A stretch of DNA of 16,347 nucleotides from Bacteroidales bacterium (GTDB lineage Bacteria; Bacteroidota; Bacteroidia; Bacteroidales; UBA4181), in assembly GCA_031287245.1 (NCBI GenBank), contig JAITTD010000082.1, forward strand, positions 1-16,347, read 5' to 3'. The position numbers and the translations under genes are program-made. Below are positions 1 through 6,644 of the stretch, piece by piece. The notes under the pieces were generated by a model. The model ran no database searches. It was not told the DNA's origin and saw nothing but the letters and a program-made list of their open reading frames with translations. How positions within the stretch are numbered: the first letter of the stretch is position 1; each line of letters starts with the position of its first letter.

Positions 1-1
1 C

Positions 2-379
2 CTCGAAAAACAGTTAAGAGTAAGTCGGGGTGCGATTTCTTCATTTACCAAAAAGAGATTCGGGAGAAACTTCAATCAATTTTTGGACTTGTGGCGGATT
101 GCAGAGCTCAGACGACTACAGTCGCTACCGGAAAACAGAGGTTTACGCATTAACCAACTCTGTCTAAAAGCAGGGTTCAGCGGTACACGACAATATTATC
201 AGGCAGAAGAAGATCGTAAAACCCGAAAAAGGAAAAAGCGGGAAAAAGAAAAAAACGAACCGATTATAAAAAAACATGACGGTAAAAATGATTTGGATGT
301 AATAAAGAAACCGGAAATAAATATGAGACGCAGCATTGTGTTGCAACGTAACATTACGTTGCACTGCATTTATGATTAG
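2..379 (+). CDS. AraC-type DNA-binding regulator, C-terminal part (5' end outside window)
   Basis: The frame is open from the window edge, so the N-terminus is missing and 125 residues are visible. Residues about 1-65 resemble the two helix-turn-helix units of an AraC-type DNA-binding domain. The first spans VSRGAISSFTKKRFG and the LWRIAELRRL linker helix; the second spans INQLCLKAGFSGTRQYY. TTG at 83 is only an internal codon and not a believable start. After the second unit comes a very basic stretch (RKTRKRKKREKEK), then about 45 residues with no recognisable domain. The last 20 or so residues are encoded across a perfect palindrome. The stop lies 12 bases before murC, so the two genes are probably co-transcribed or at least contiguous. 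The target is unknown. The DNA-binding assignment is good; the abnormal tail suggests that the reading frame runs past an older end. Confidence 0.75.
   Translation, partial: LEKQLRVSRGAISSFTKKRFGRNFNQFLDLWRIAELRRLQSLPENRGLRINQLCLKAGFSGTRQYYQAEEDRKTRKRKKREKEKNEPIIKKHDGKNDLDVIKKPEINMRRSIVLQRNITLHCIYD
342..363. repeat. Perfect 10-bp interrupted palindrome before murC
   Basis: The arms TGCAACGTAA (342-351) and TTACGTTGCA (354-363) are exact reverse complements separated by CA. The element overlaps the last codons of the AraC-type gene and ends 28 bases before the murC ATG. No T-run follows, so it does not look like an intrinsic terminator. An operator for a dimeric regulator or a dispersed palindromic repeat would both fit. 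The symmetry is directly visible; the function is inferred. Confidence 0.6.
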
Positions 380-391
380 AATCTATATCAA

Positions 392-1753
392 ATGAATAAA
401 TATTATTTTATAGGCATCGGAGGCATTGGTATGAGCGCTTTGGCGCGATATTTCAAAGCCAAAGGCAGCGAATTGTGCGGCTACGACCGTACGGAAACGC
501 CTCTCACGCAGGCTTTGATTGCGGAAGGTATTCCGGTGCATTACAGGGATGACATAACCGCCATACCCGACTCATTCAAGAGCGACAAAAACGGCACGCT
601 GGTGGTCTATACCCCTGCCGTACCCGCGTCGCACAGCGAGATGAACTGGTTTCGCGACAAGGGTTATCGCCTGATGAAACGTTCTGAGGTATTAGGTATC
701 ATTTCTGAAGCCAAAGAAACCATCGCCGTATCTGGAACGCATGGTAAAACAAGCGTTTCCACAATGACGGCGCATATTCTCACCGAAACGGGCGTGGGTT
801 GCGACGCTTTTCTCGGCGGCATATCCAAGAACTACGGTACCAACCTGCTGCTGCAAGAGGACAGCGCATTGGTTGTTGCCGAAGCTGACGAATACGACCG
901 CTCGTTTCTGCATCTGCACCCGCAAATAGCGGTGGTAACGGCTATGGACGCCGACCATCTTGACATTTACGGTACACACGAGGAACTGAAAAAGGCTTTC
1001 GGGCAATTTGTAGCACAAACAAAGCAGGGCGGGTATCTTCTCGCCAAGTACGGTTTGGAAATCAATGCTCCTGCGAAAGTCCGTAAATACACCTATTCAC
1101 TGGACGATCCACAGGCTGATTTTCACGCAGCCAACATCCGAATACACGATAGTCACTATATGTTCGATGTTCAGATACCGGATAAACTCTTGAAAGACGT
1201 GCAATTAGGCATTCCGGGATTGGTAAATGTGGAGAACAGCATAGCAGCCATGGCAGCGTCGTTGCTGGCAGGTGCGGATGCGGAGAAGACAGCCCGCGCC
1301 TTGTCTTCCTTTGCAGGCGTGCAGCGGCGGATGGACTATCGCATAAAAAACACCGATACTGTATATATTGATGACTACGGACATCATCCCGAAGAATTGC
1401 GCTTCACCATTGAATCTGTGCGTATGATGTATCCCAAAAGGCGTATAACCGGCGTCTTTCAGCCGCATTTATACACCCGCACCCGCGATTTTGCGGACGG
1501 TTTTGCCAAGAGCCTCAGTATGCTGGACGAACTCATTTTGCTCGACATCTACCCCGCGAGAGAGGAGCCGATTTCGGGCATTACTTCGCAAATTATCTTT
1601 GACAAAGTGACCATTCCTGACAGACAGATATGTCGTAAAGCCGATGTCATAAGCATTTTGGCCGATCGTCGTCCTGATGTGCTGCTAACGATGGGCGCAG
1701 GCGACATTGACACCCTCGTATCGCCCATTGAGACGTTATTAAAACAGTCATGA
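392..1753 (+). CDS. murC: UDP-N-acetylmuramate--L-alanine ligase MurC
   Basis: This cytoplasmic Mur ligase joins L-alanine to UDP-N-acetylmuramic acid using ATP, the first amino-acid addition in peptidoglycan precursor synthesis. The 453 residues match the usual family length. The N-terminal domain opens with the nucleotide-sugar-binding glycine motif GIGGIGMSAL (8-17). The central domain has the ATP-binding loop GTHGKTS (115-121), EADEYDRSF (164-172) and DADHLDIYG (186-194). The C-terminal domain has VQRRMD (310-315), DDYGHHPEEL (327-336) and QPHLYTRTRDF (357-367). All key Mur-ligase residues appear intact. No Shine-Dalgarno sequence is visible before the ATG. The gene ends in a 4-base ATGA overlap with ftsQ, implying translational coupling. 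In many Bacteroidales murG lies directly upstream, but here a regulator fragment does. Confidence 0.97.
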   Translation: MNKYYFIGIGGIGMSALARYFKAKGSELCGYDRTETPLTQALIAEGIPVHYRDDITAIPDSFKSDKNGTLVVYTPAVPASHSEMNWFRDKGYRLMKRSEVLGIISEAKETIAVSGTHGKTSVSTMTAHILTETGVGCDAFLGGISKNYGTNLLLQEDSALVVAEADEYDRSFLHLHPQIAVVTAMDADHLDIYGTHEELKKAFGQFVAQTKQGGYLLAKYGLEINAPAKVRKYTYSLDDPQADFHAANIRIHDSHYMFDVQIPDKLLKDVQLGIPGLVNVENSIAAMAASLLAGADAEKTARALSSFAGVQRRMDYRIKNTDTVYIDDYGHHPEELRFTIESVRMMYPKRRITGVFQPHLYTRTRDFADGFAKSLSMLDELILLDIYPAREEPISGITSQIIFDKVTIPDRQICRKADVISILADRRPDVLLTMGAGDIDTLVSPIETLLKQS

Positions 1754-2538
1754 AAAAAATCCTGAATATCCTTTTTTGGCTTGCGCTGATAGCGTACTAC
1801 TTTGTCGCTCTGAGTTTTGTCTCGACACGGCGTGGCGAAACGATATGTACAAGCGTGAAAGTGAGTATTCTCGACAGTTTGCGGATACATTTTGTCACAA
1901 CGGACGACATACGGCGGATAGTAGAGAATCCGCAGAAAAAAGTACGCGGAAAACAGTTGGATAGCATCAATACAGCACGAGTTGAAGAGCGTTTACTTCA
2001 AAATCAGGCTGTCTATCGCGCCGAAGCCTATAAAACAGTAGATGGTACGCTGCATGTTGACATATTGCAGCGAATACCGGTGTTGCGTATCATCAATCGC
2101 TACGGAGAAAGTTATTATTTAGATGAAACAGGACATGCCATACGGCACAATCGCAATTATAGCGTGCGTGTTCTTGTGGCAAACGGTCACATTGACCAGC
2201 GTGCACCGGAAAAGAAAGAATTTGATCTGAAAGAATTGCCTGAAACGGACAAAAATCGGAAGATCCTTCGCGAATTGTTCGACTTGGCAGTGTGGATAAG
2301 AGACAATGAGTTGTGGAATGCGCAGATAGAGCAAATTTACGTCAATGCTGACGGCGATATTGAATTGATTCCGTTGGTTGGCTCGCATATCATTATTTTT
2401 GGAAAAGGTGAAAACTTTGAAGAAAAATTCACCAAACTCGAAACCTTATATCGCAACGGCTTTAATGTGAGCGGATGGAATAAGTATCAGATTATCAACC
2501 TGAAATACAACAACCAAATTGTCTGCACCCAACGTTGA
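1750..2538 (+). CDS. ftsQ: Cell division protein FtsQ
   Basis: FtsQ is a bitopic inner-membrane protein that links cytoplasmic and periplasmic parts of the divisome. The 262-residue product has a short basic N-terminus and one membrane segment at about 5-24. A POTRA-like region follows (about 37-110: VKVSILDSLRIHFVTTDDI through LHVDILQRIPVLRI), and then the beta domain characteristic of the family, with YGESYYLDETG (118-128) and the closing INLKYNNQIVC (249-259). Sequence conservation in this family is low. The call rests on membrane topology, these short motifs, and position between murC and ftsA. The start codon overlaps the murC stop by 4 bases. Confidence 0.92.
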   Translation: MKKILNILFWLALIAYYFVALSFVSTRRGETICTSVKVSILDSLRIHFVTTDDIRRIVENPQKKVRGKQLDSINTARVEERLLQNQAVYRAEAYKTVDGTLHVDILQRIPVLRIINRYGESYYLDETGHAIRHNRNYSVRVLVANGHIDQRAPEKKEFDLKELPETDKNRKILRELFDLAVWIRDNELWNAQIEQIYVNADGDIELIPLVGSHIIIFGKGENFEEKFTKLETLYRNGFNVSGWNKYQIINLKYNNQIVCTQR

Positions 2539-2554
2539 TGTTGCCCAAAAACGC

Positions 2555-2577
2555 TTATCAACACAAATTGTTGATAA
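2555..2577. promoter_or_regulatory. 9-bp hairpin with DnaA-box-like arms, ftsQ-ftsA gap
   Basis: TTATCAACA (2555-2563) and TGTTGATAA (2569-2577) are perfect reverse complements around a 5-base loop (CAAAT). Each arm differs at one base from the DnaA-box consensus TTATCCACA, giving two head-to-head sites. The element starts 16 bases after the ftsQ stop, in a 113-base gap that is otherwise very AT-rich. It could be an RNA hairpin tuning readthrough into ftsA-ftsZ, or a protein-binding site. No long T-run follows, which argues against a plain terminator. The structure is seen; its role is inferred. Confidence 0.5.
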
Positions 2578-2651
2578 ATTAATGTGATTCAATTGATTTT
2601 AAAACAAAATAATTAATATAATTTTAACAAAACAATAATATTTGTAATAGT

Positions 2652-4034
2652 ATGAAAGACAAGTATGTAGCCGCAATTGATGTGGGCACCACCAAAATTG
2701 TTACCCTTTTAGGTAAACGAAATGAAAACAACAAATTAGAAGTGATTTCGTTTTCACGTTTAGATTCCAAGGGTATTCGCCGGGGTGAAGTGTTGAATCC
2801 TGAACAGGCAGCCGTTGTGGTAAGCAATTCGGTGGCTGACTTGCAAAAACGTTCGGGACTTAAAATATCTGACGTCTTTGTAGGCGTAGTAGGGCAGCAC
2901 ATTCGCATGCTGAAAAGCCGCACCAACATAATCCGCGACCACAACGAAGATGGTATTACCGCAGAAGAAGTGAACCGTTTGAAAAACGATGCCGCCAAAA
3001 TAGCGCTCAAACAGGGCGAAGAAATCCTGCATGTGCTTCCACAAGGATATTTCGTGGATGGAGAAATCGCAGATATTGTATCCGATCCGATTGGCATGAT
3101 AGGCAAAAAATTGGACGGAAATTTCAGCATGGTAGTAGGCAATGTGGATTCGCTCAAAAGAATCCGCAAATGCGTCCAAAAAGCGGGGTTGAACATCAAG
3201 GAGATTGTTCTTGAACCCTTGGCATCGTCGGAAGCCGTTCTTTACGATGTGGAAAAGGAAACAGGCGTTGCATTGGTAGATATTGGCGGCGGCACCAGCG
3301 ATGTGGCTATATTTTACGACAATGTGCTACGCCATACTGCCGTTATTCCTTGCGGAGGGAACATCGTGACCAGCGATATAAAGACTGCCTGCGGATTGAG
3401 CGAGCAAGTTGCCGAAGACGTGAAAGTACAATTTGGCATGGCGTTGAGCGATAAAGCCGATGAAAACAAGGTAGTAGTAATACCGCCCAGTGTTCCCGGA
3501 CATTCGCCCAAAGAAATATCGTTCTTAACCTTAGCCAACATCATTCAGGCAAGAATGGATGAAATCATTGATGCAGTGATGTTCCATATCGAAAACTCAA
3601 ACTTTGGCGATAAATTAGGTTCAGGTATTGTCATCACCGGCGGTGGCGCAATGTTGAAACATTTAGTGCAATTATTCCAGTTTCGTACCGGCAAACCCAT
3701 CCGTATCGGCTACCCGGGAGCACATCTGGCAGGCGATTCAGAGTCAGTCAACGAACCGAATTATGCCACCGGCGTCGGTTTGCTCATCAAAGGCTTGGAA
3801 TATATGGACGAACATGGGTGGGACACACCGACTGTCACCGAAAATGTAGAAATAGGAATAGACAATACAACAGAAGAAGCGGCAGCGGCAAAAAAAGCGA
3901 ACGAAAAAAAGGCAAACGAGCAGAAGATAAAACCTTCGCGTAAAATACCGAATCTGTGGGATTCGGTAACTAAATTTTTTGAAGAAGACGAAGCAGTAGA
4001 AAGTAAAATGGACACCAAAATCGAAGCGAAATGA
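2652..4034 (+). CDS. ftsA: Cell division protein FtsA
   Basis: FtsA is an actin-fold ATPase that tethers FtsZ filaments to the membrane and recruits later division proteins. The 460 residues show the phosphate-1 motif AAIDVGTTKI (7-16), a 1C-like segment (SDVFVGVVGQHIRML, 73-87), phosphate-2 VDIGGGTSDVAIF (209-221) and the adenosine motif GIVITGGGAM (325-334). After the core comes an Ala/Lys/Asn/Glu-rich linker (about 408-429). It is followed by a short amphipathic segment, NLWDSVTKFFEE (434-445), in the place expected of the membrane-targeting helix, and then 15 further residues. The start lies after a 113-base AT-rich gap and there is no clear Shine-Dalgarno sequence. The end overlaps ftsZ by 4 bases. 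Confidence 0.97.
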   Translation: MKDKYVAAIDVGTTKIVTLLGKRNENNKLEVISFSRLDSKGIRRGEVLNPEQAAVVVSNSVADLQKRSGLKISDVFVGVVGQHIRMLKSRTNIIRDHNEDGITAEEVNRLKNDAAKIALKQGEEILHVLPQGYFVDGEIADIVSDPIGMIGKKLDGNFSMVVGNVDSLKRIRKCVQKAGLNIKEIVLEPLASSEAVLYDVEKETGVALVDIGGGTSDVAIFYDNVLRHTAVIPCGGNIVTSDIKTACGLSEQVAEDVKVQFGMALSDKADENKVVVIPPSVPGHSPKEISFLTLANIIQARMDEIIDAVMFHIENSNFGDKLGSGIVITGGGAMLKHLVQLFQFRTGKPIRIGYPGAHLAGDSESVNEPNYATGVGLLIKGLEYMDEHGWDTPTVTENVEIGIDNTTEEAAAAKKANEKKANEQKIKPSRKIPNLWDSVTKFFEEDEAVESKMDTKIEAK

Positions 4035-5437
4035 AACCATTTGAAGATAAAGACGTTATAGAAGTAGCATGGGGAGAAGTTCAAACTTCCATTATCAAAG
4101 TGATAGGTGTAGGCGGCGGCGGCGGCAACGCTGTGAGCTATATGTACCAGCAAGGGATTCACAATGTGAATTTTATCATCTGCAATACCGATGAGCAAGC
4201 CCTGAGCAAAAGCCCCGTCCCGACGAAAATACGCTTAGGCAGCGGACGTACAGAAGGCTTGGGCGCAGGTGGTAAACCGGAAGAAGGGCGGGCAGCCGCT
4301 TTGGAGTCGGAGGATGAAATACGCGAAATGCTTAACACCGGCACCAAAATGGTGTTTATAACCGCCGGAATGGGCGGTGGCACCGGTACGGGTGCAGCGC
4401 CGGTGATTGCCCGCATTGCCAAAGAAATGGGTATTCTCACCGTAGCGATTGTCACTATTCCCTTCCGTTTCGAGGGTCCCATACGCCACAAACAGGCTGT
4501 TGACGGCATCAACGAATTAGACGGTCATGTAGATTCACTGTTAGTAATTGATAATGAAAAAATACGCGAGATATACGGTAATCAGAAAATATCCGATGCC
4601 TTTGCAAAAGCCGATGATGTGCTGACCACTGCCGCCAAAGGCATAGCAGAATTGATTACCCATCCGGGCGTTATCAACGTTGACTTTGCCGATGTGCGTA
4701 CCATTATGACCAAAGGTGGCATCACAGTGATGGGGGCTGCCAAAGCATCCGGTGAAAATCGTGCCCGCCAGAGCGTAGAAGCCGCAATCACTTCGCCCTT
4801 GCTCAATAGTAGCGATATTAGCGGCGCCGGACGTATCTTGCTCAACATTTCGTCAGGAACGGGTGAATCCGAAATCACCATGGATGAAGCATCCGAAATA
4901 TTTGATTATGTCACCGCTACGGCGCGTAACGCAAACCTGATTTGGGGCACAGCCATAGACGAAAAACTTGGCGATGCTGTCTGTGTGACCATTGTGGCTA
5001 CCTATTTTAAAGAAGTCCACCCAATTCCCCCAAAAGAAAAAGAAGTGCTTATCCCTAAGCCGGAACTCAATAATTCAACCGCCATCCAGCCGCCATCGCC
5101 CACTACAGGTGAAGTAAAACCGGGTGGCTATGTTGTTCGCGATGTTCGTGATCATCCTGCCACTTCCGTTCAAACCGAAATAAGTTGGGGGTATGCTGAC
5201 CAACAAGTAGAAACGGAAGAAAGACCATTTACATTCCCGACTTTGGCAGATGAAAATGTCAATCTTGAAATGTTGGAAAACGTGCCTGCCTATAAACGCC
5301 GTCAGATGAATATAGCAGCTCCAATGCCCGTCGAAACAGAACAATCTGTGTCCAAATATACGCTTAGCACCGATCCGCAAACCAACCAGCCCCGCATACG
5401 GGAAAGCAACGCATATCTGAATGACAGAGTGGATTGA
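4031..5437 (+). CDS. ftsZ: Cell division protein FtsZ
   Basis: FtsZ is the tubulin-like GTPase that polymerises into the division ring. The 468 residues contain the N-terminal nucleotide-binding GVGGGGGNAV (26-35), NTDEQAL (52-58), the tubulin signature GGGTGTG (115-121) and the T7 synergy loop NVDFADVR (216-223), which completes the GTPase site of the next subunit. All catalytic elements are present. The globular part ends near 328. A long Pro- and Glu-containing variable linker follows, and the protein ends in a conserved-looking tail (RIRESNAYLNDRVD), the expected docking peptide for FtsA and other partners. The ATG overlaps the ftsA stop (ATGA), which should keep the two products in a coupled ratio. 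It is the last dcw gene here. Confidence 0.98.
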   Translation: MKPFEDKDVIEVAWGEVQTSIIKVIGVGGGGGNAVSYMYQQGIHNVNFIICNTDEQALSKSPVPTKIRLGSGRTEGLGAGGKPEEGRAAALESEDEIREMLNTGTKMVFITAGMGGGTGTGAAPVIARIAKEMGILTVAIVTIPFRFEGPIRHKQAVDGINELDGHVDSLLVIDNEKIREIYGNQKISDAFAKADDVLTTAAKGIAELITHPGVINVDFADVRTIMTKGGITVMGAAKASGENRARQSVEAAITSPLLNSSDISGAGRILLNISSGTGESEITMDEASEIFDYVTATARNANLIWGTAIDEKLGDAVCVTIVATYFKEVHPIPPKEKEVLIPKPELNNSTAIQPPSPTTGEVKPGGYVVRDVRDHPATSVQTEISWGYADQQVETEERPFTFPTLADENVNLEMLENVPAYKRRQMNIAAPMPVETEQSVSKYTLSTDPQTNQPRIRESNAYLNDRVD

Positions 5438-5461
5438 CTTTAAAGAAACCCGAAACATTTG

Positions 5462-5479
5462 TTTGGCAAAAATGCCAAA
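5462..5479 (+). terminator. Possible weak terminator after ftsZ
   Basis: TTTGGCA (5462-5468) and TGCCAAA (5473-5479) form a perfect 7-bp stem with an AAAA loop, starting 24 bases after the ftsZ stop. An A/T-rich run (ATATTTATTTT) follows. The stem has only three G-C pairs, so termination would be weak. The same TTTGGCA word recurs at 5488 beside the next promoter, so an operator is an alternative. Confidence 0.35.
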
Positions 5480-5487
5480 ATATTTAT

Positions 5488-5519
5488 TTTGGCAAAATAT
5501 TTATTTTTTTGTAGTTTTG
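5488..5519 (+). promoter_or_regulatory. Bacteroidota-type promoter for rfbB and the genes behind it
   Basis: A -33 element TTTG (5488-5491) is followed after 20 bases by a perfect -7 element TAGTTTTG (5512-5519, consensus TAnnTTTG). Transcription would begin at about 5524-5527, leaving a leader of roughly 8 bases before the ATG at 5534. This supports the 5534 start over any upstream start in the same frame. The match was made by eye to the known Bacteroidota primary-sigma consensus. Confidence 0.6.
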
Positions 5520-5533
5520 TGAAAAATATAAAA

Positions 5534-6589
5534 ATGGAAAAAACCATTATTGTTACAGGTGGCGCAGGTTTCATCGGCTCGCACGTTGTCCGGCTTTTTG
5601 TCACGAAATACCCGAATTACAAGATTGTGAACGTGGATAAACTCACGTATGCCGGCAATCTCGAAAATTTGACTGACATTGACAAGTTGCCAAATTATAT
5701 ATTTGAAAAGGCAGACATTACCGATGCCGCCGCCATCAAGTCCGTATTCGACAAGCACCGTCCGGACGGGGTGATACATCTGGCTGCAGAATCGCACGTT
5801 GACCGTTCCATCAGCAATCCAATGGAGTTCATTATGACCAATATTGTGGGAACGGTGACATTACTGAATGCGGCACGCACTAACTGGGGCAACGACTTGG
5901 AAGGAAAGCGTTTCTACCATGTATCCACCGATGAAGTGTACGGCTCGCTGGGCGCAGAAGGCTTTTTCACCGAAACAACCGCCTACGATCCGCGCAGCCC
6001 CTATTCTGCGTCCAAAGCAAGTTCCGACCATCTGGTACGCGCCTGTCATCACACTTTCGGTTTGCCGGTAACGCTGTCCAACTGTTCCAATAATTATGGT
6101 CCGAACCATTTCCCTGAAAAGTTGATTCCTCTGTCCATCAACAATATCAAGAACAACAAGCCGATCCCCATCTATGGCAAGGGCGAAAACGTTCGCGACT
6201 GGCTGTATGTGCTTGACCATGCCCGCGCCATTGACACCATTTTCCACAACGGCAAAAACGGCGAAACGTACAATATCGGGGGCAACAACGAGTGGACGAA
6301 CATCGACCTCATCCGCCTGCTGTGCCGCATCATGGACAAAAAATTGCACCGCGAGAGCGGCACATCGGAAAAACTCATCACTTTCGTGAAAGACCGCGCC
6401 GGACACGACTTGCGTTATGCCATCGACTCAACAAAGTTGCAACATGAATTGGGATGGAAACCATCGCTGCAATTCGAGGAAGGGCTTGATAAAACCGTTG
6501 ACTGGTATTTGTCCAACGAAAAATGGTTGGACAACGTAGTGAACGGCGAGTATCAGCAATATTATCAAAAACAGTACGGAAATAACTAA
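5534..6589 (+). CDS. rfbB: dTDP-glucose 4,6-dehydratase
   Basis: This enzyme converts dTDP-D-glucose to dTDP-4-keto-6-deoxy-D-glucose with bound NAD+, the second step towards dTDP-L-rhamnose and related deoxysugars used in surface polysaccharides and glycans. The 351 residues match the family length. The Rossmann glycine motif TGGAGFIGS is at 8-16. The active-site triad region STDEVYG is at 131-137, with the dehydratase-specific Asp133-Glu134 pair. The catalytic YSASK is at 157-161. Substrate-loop motifs NNYGPNHFPEKLIPL (186-200) and YGKGENVRDWLYV (214-226) also fit. The frame stays open upstream to a TTG at 5459, but that would put the promoter inside the gene and add an unrelated 25-residue leader, so ATG 5534 is chosen. 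No other rml genes are in view, so the rest of the pathway must lie elsewhere. Confidence 0.96.
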   Translation: MEKTIIVTGGAGFIGSHVVRLFVTKYPNYKIVNVDKLTYAGNLENLTDIDKLPNYIFEKADITDAAAIKSVFDKHRPDGVIHLAAESHVDRSISNPMEFIMTNIVGTVTLLNAARTNWGNDLEGKRFYHVSTDEVYGSLGAEGFFTETTAYDPRSPYSASKASSDHLVRACHHTFGLPVTLSNCSNNYGPNHFPEKLIPLSINNIKNNKPIPIYGKGENVRDWLYVLDHARAIDTIFHNGKNGETYNIGGNNEWTNIDLIRLLCRIMDKKLHRESGTSEKLITFVKDRAGHDLRYAIDSTKLQHELGWKPSLQFEEGLDKTVDWYLSNEKWLDNVVNGEYQQYYQKQYGNN

Positions 6590-6610
6590 GTATTAACAAA
6601 TTAAAAAACG

Positions 6611-6640
6611 ATTCGTGTCAATTCATGTCCATTCATGGGT
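6611..6640 (+). repeat. Three imperfect 10-bp tandem repeats
   Basis: The consecutive 10-mers ATTCGTGTCA, ATTCATGTCC and ATTCATGGGT form a short decayed tandem repeat between rfbB and the next gene. They lie just upstream of the GTG at 6645. The repeat argues that the GTG at 6615 inside it is not the real start of the following gene. Confidence 0.5.
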
Positions 6641-6644
6641 TAAA

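Noticed and set aside
2555..2577. A replication origin at the paired DnaA-box-like sites
   Set aside because: There are only two imperfect sites, with no cluster, no dnaA or dnaN nearby and no other origin features.
2622..2651. Promoter directly before ftsA
   Set aside because: The best -7 candidate, AATATTTG, has a mismatch, no TTTG lies at a suitable distance upstream, and it would leave almost no leader.
2624..3199. Minus-strand open frame opposite the start of ftsA (191 codons)
   Set aside because: Its Ser/Thr/Pro-rich product looks like the complement of ftsA codons, and ftsA is unambiguous.
5459..5533. Upstream TTG extension of rfbB by 25 residues
   Set aside because: It overlaps the hairpin, the direct repeats and the promoter. 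The family motif begins right after ATG 5534.
5861..6406. Long minus-strand open frame inside rfbB (181 codons)
   Set aside because: It is the shadow of a strongly conserved coding frame and shows no recognisable domain.
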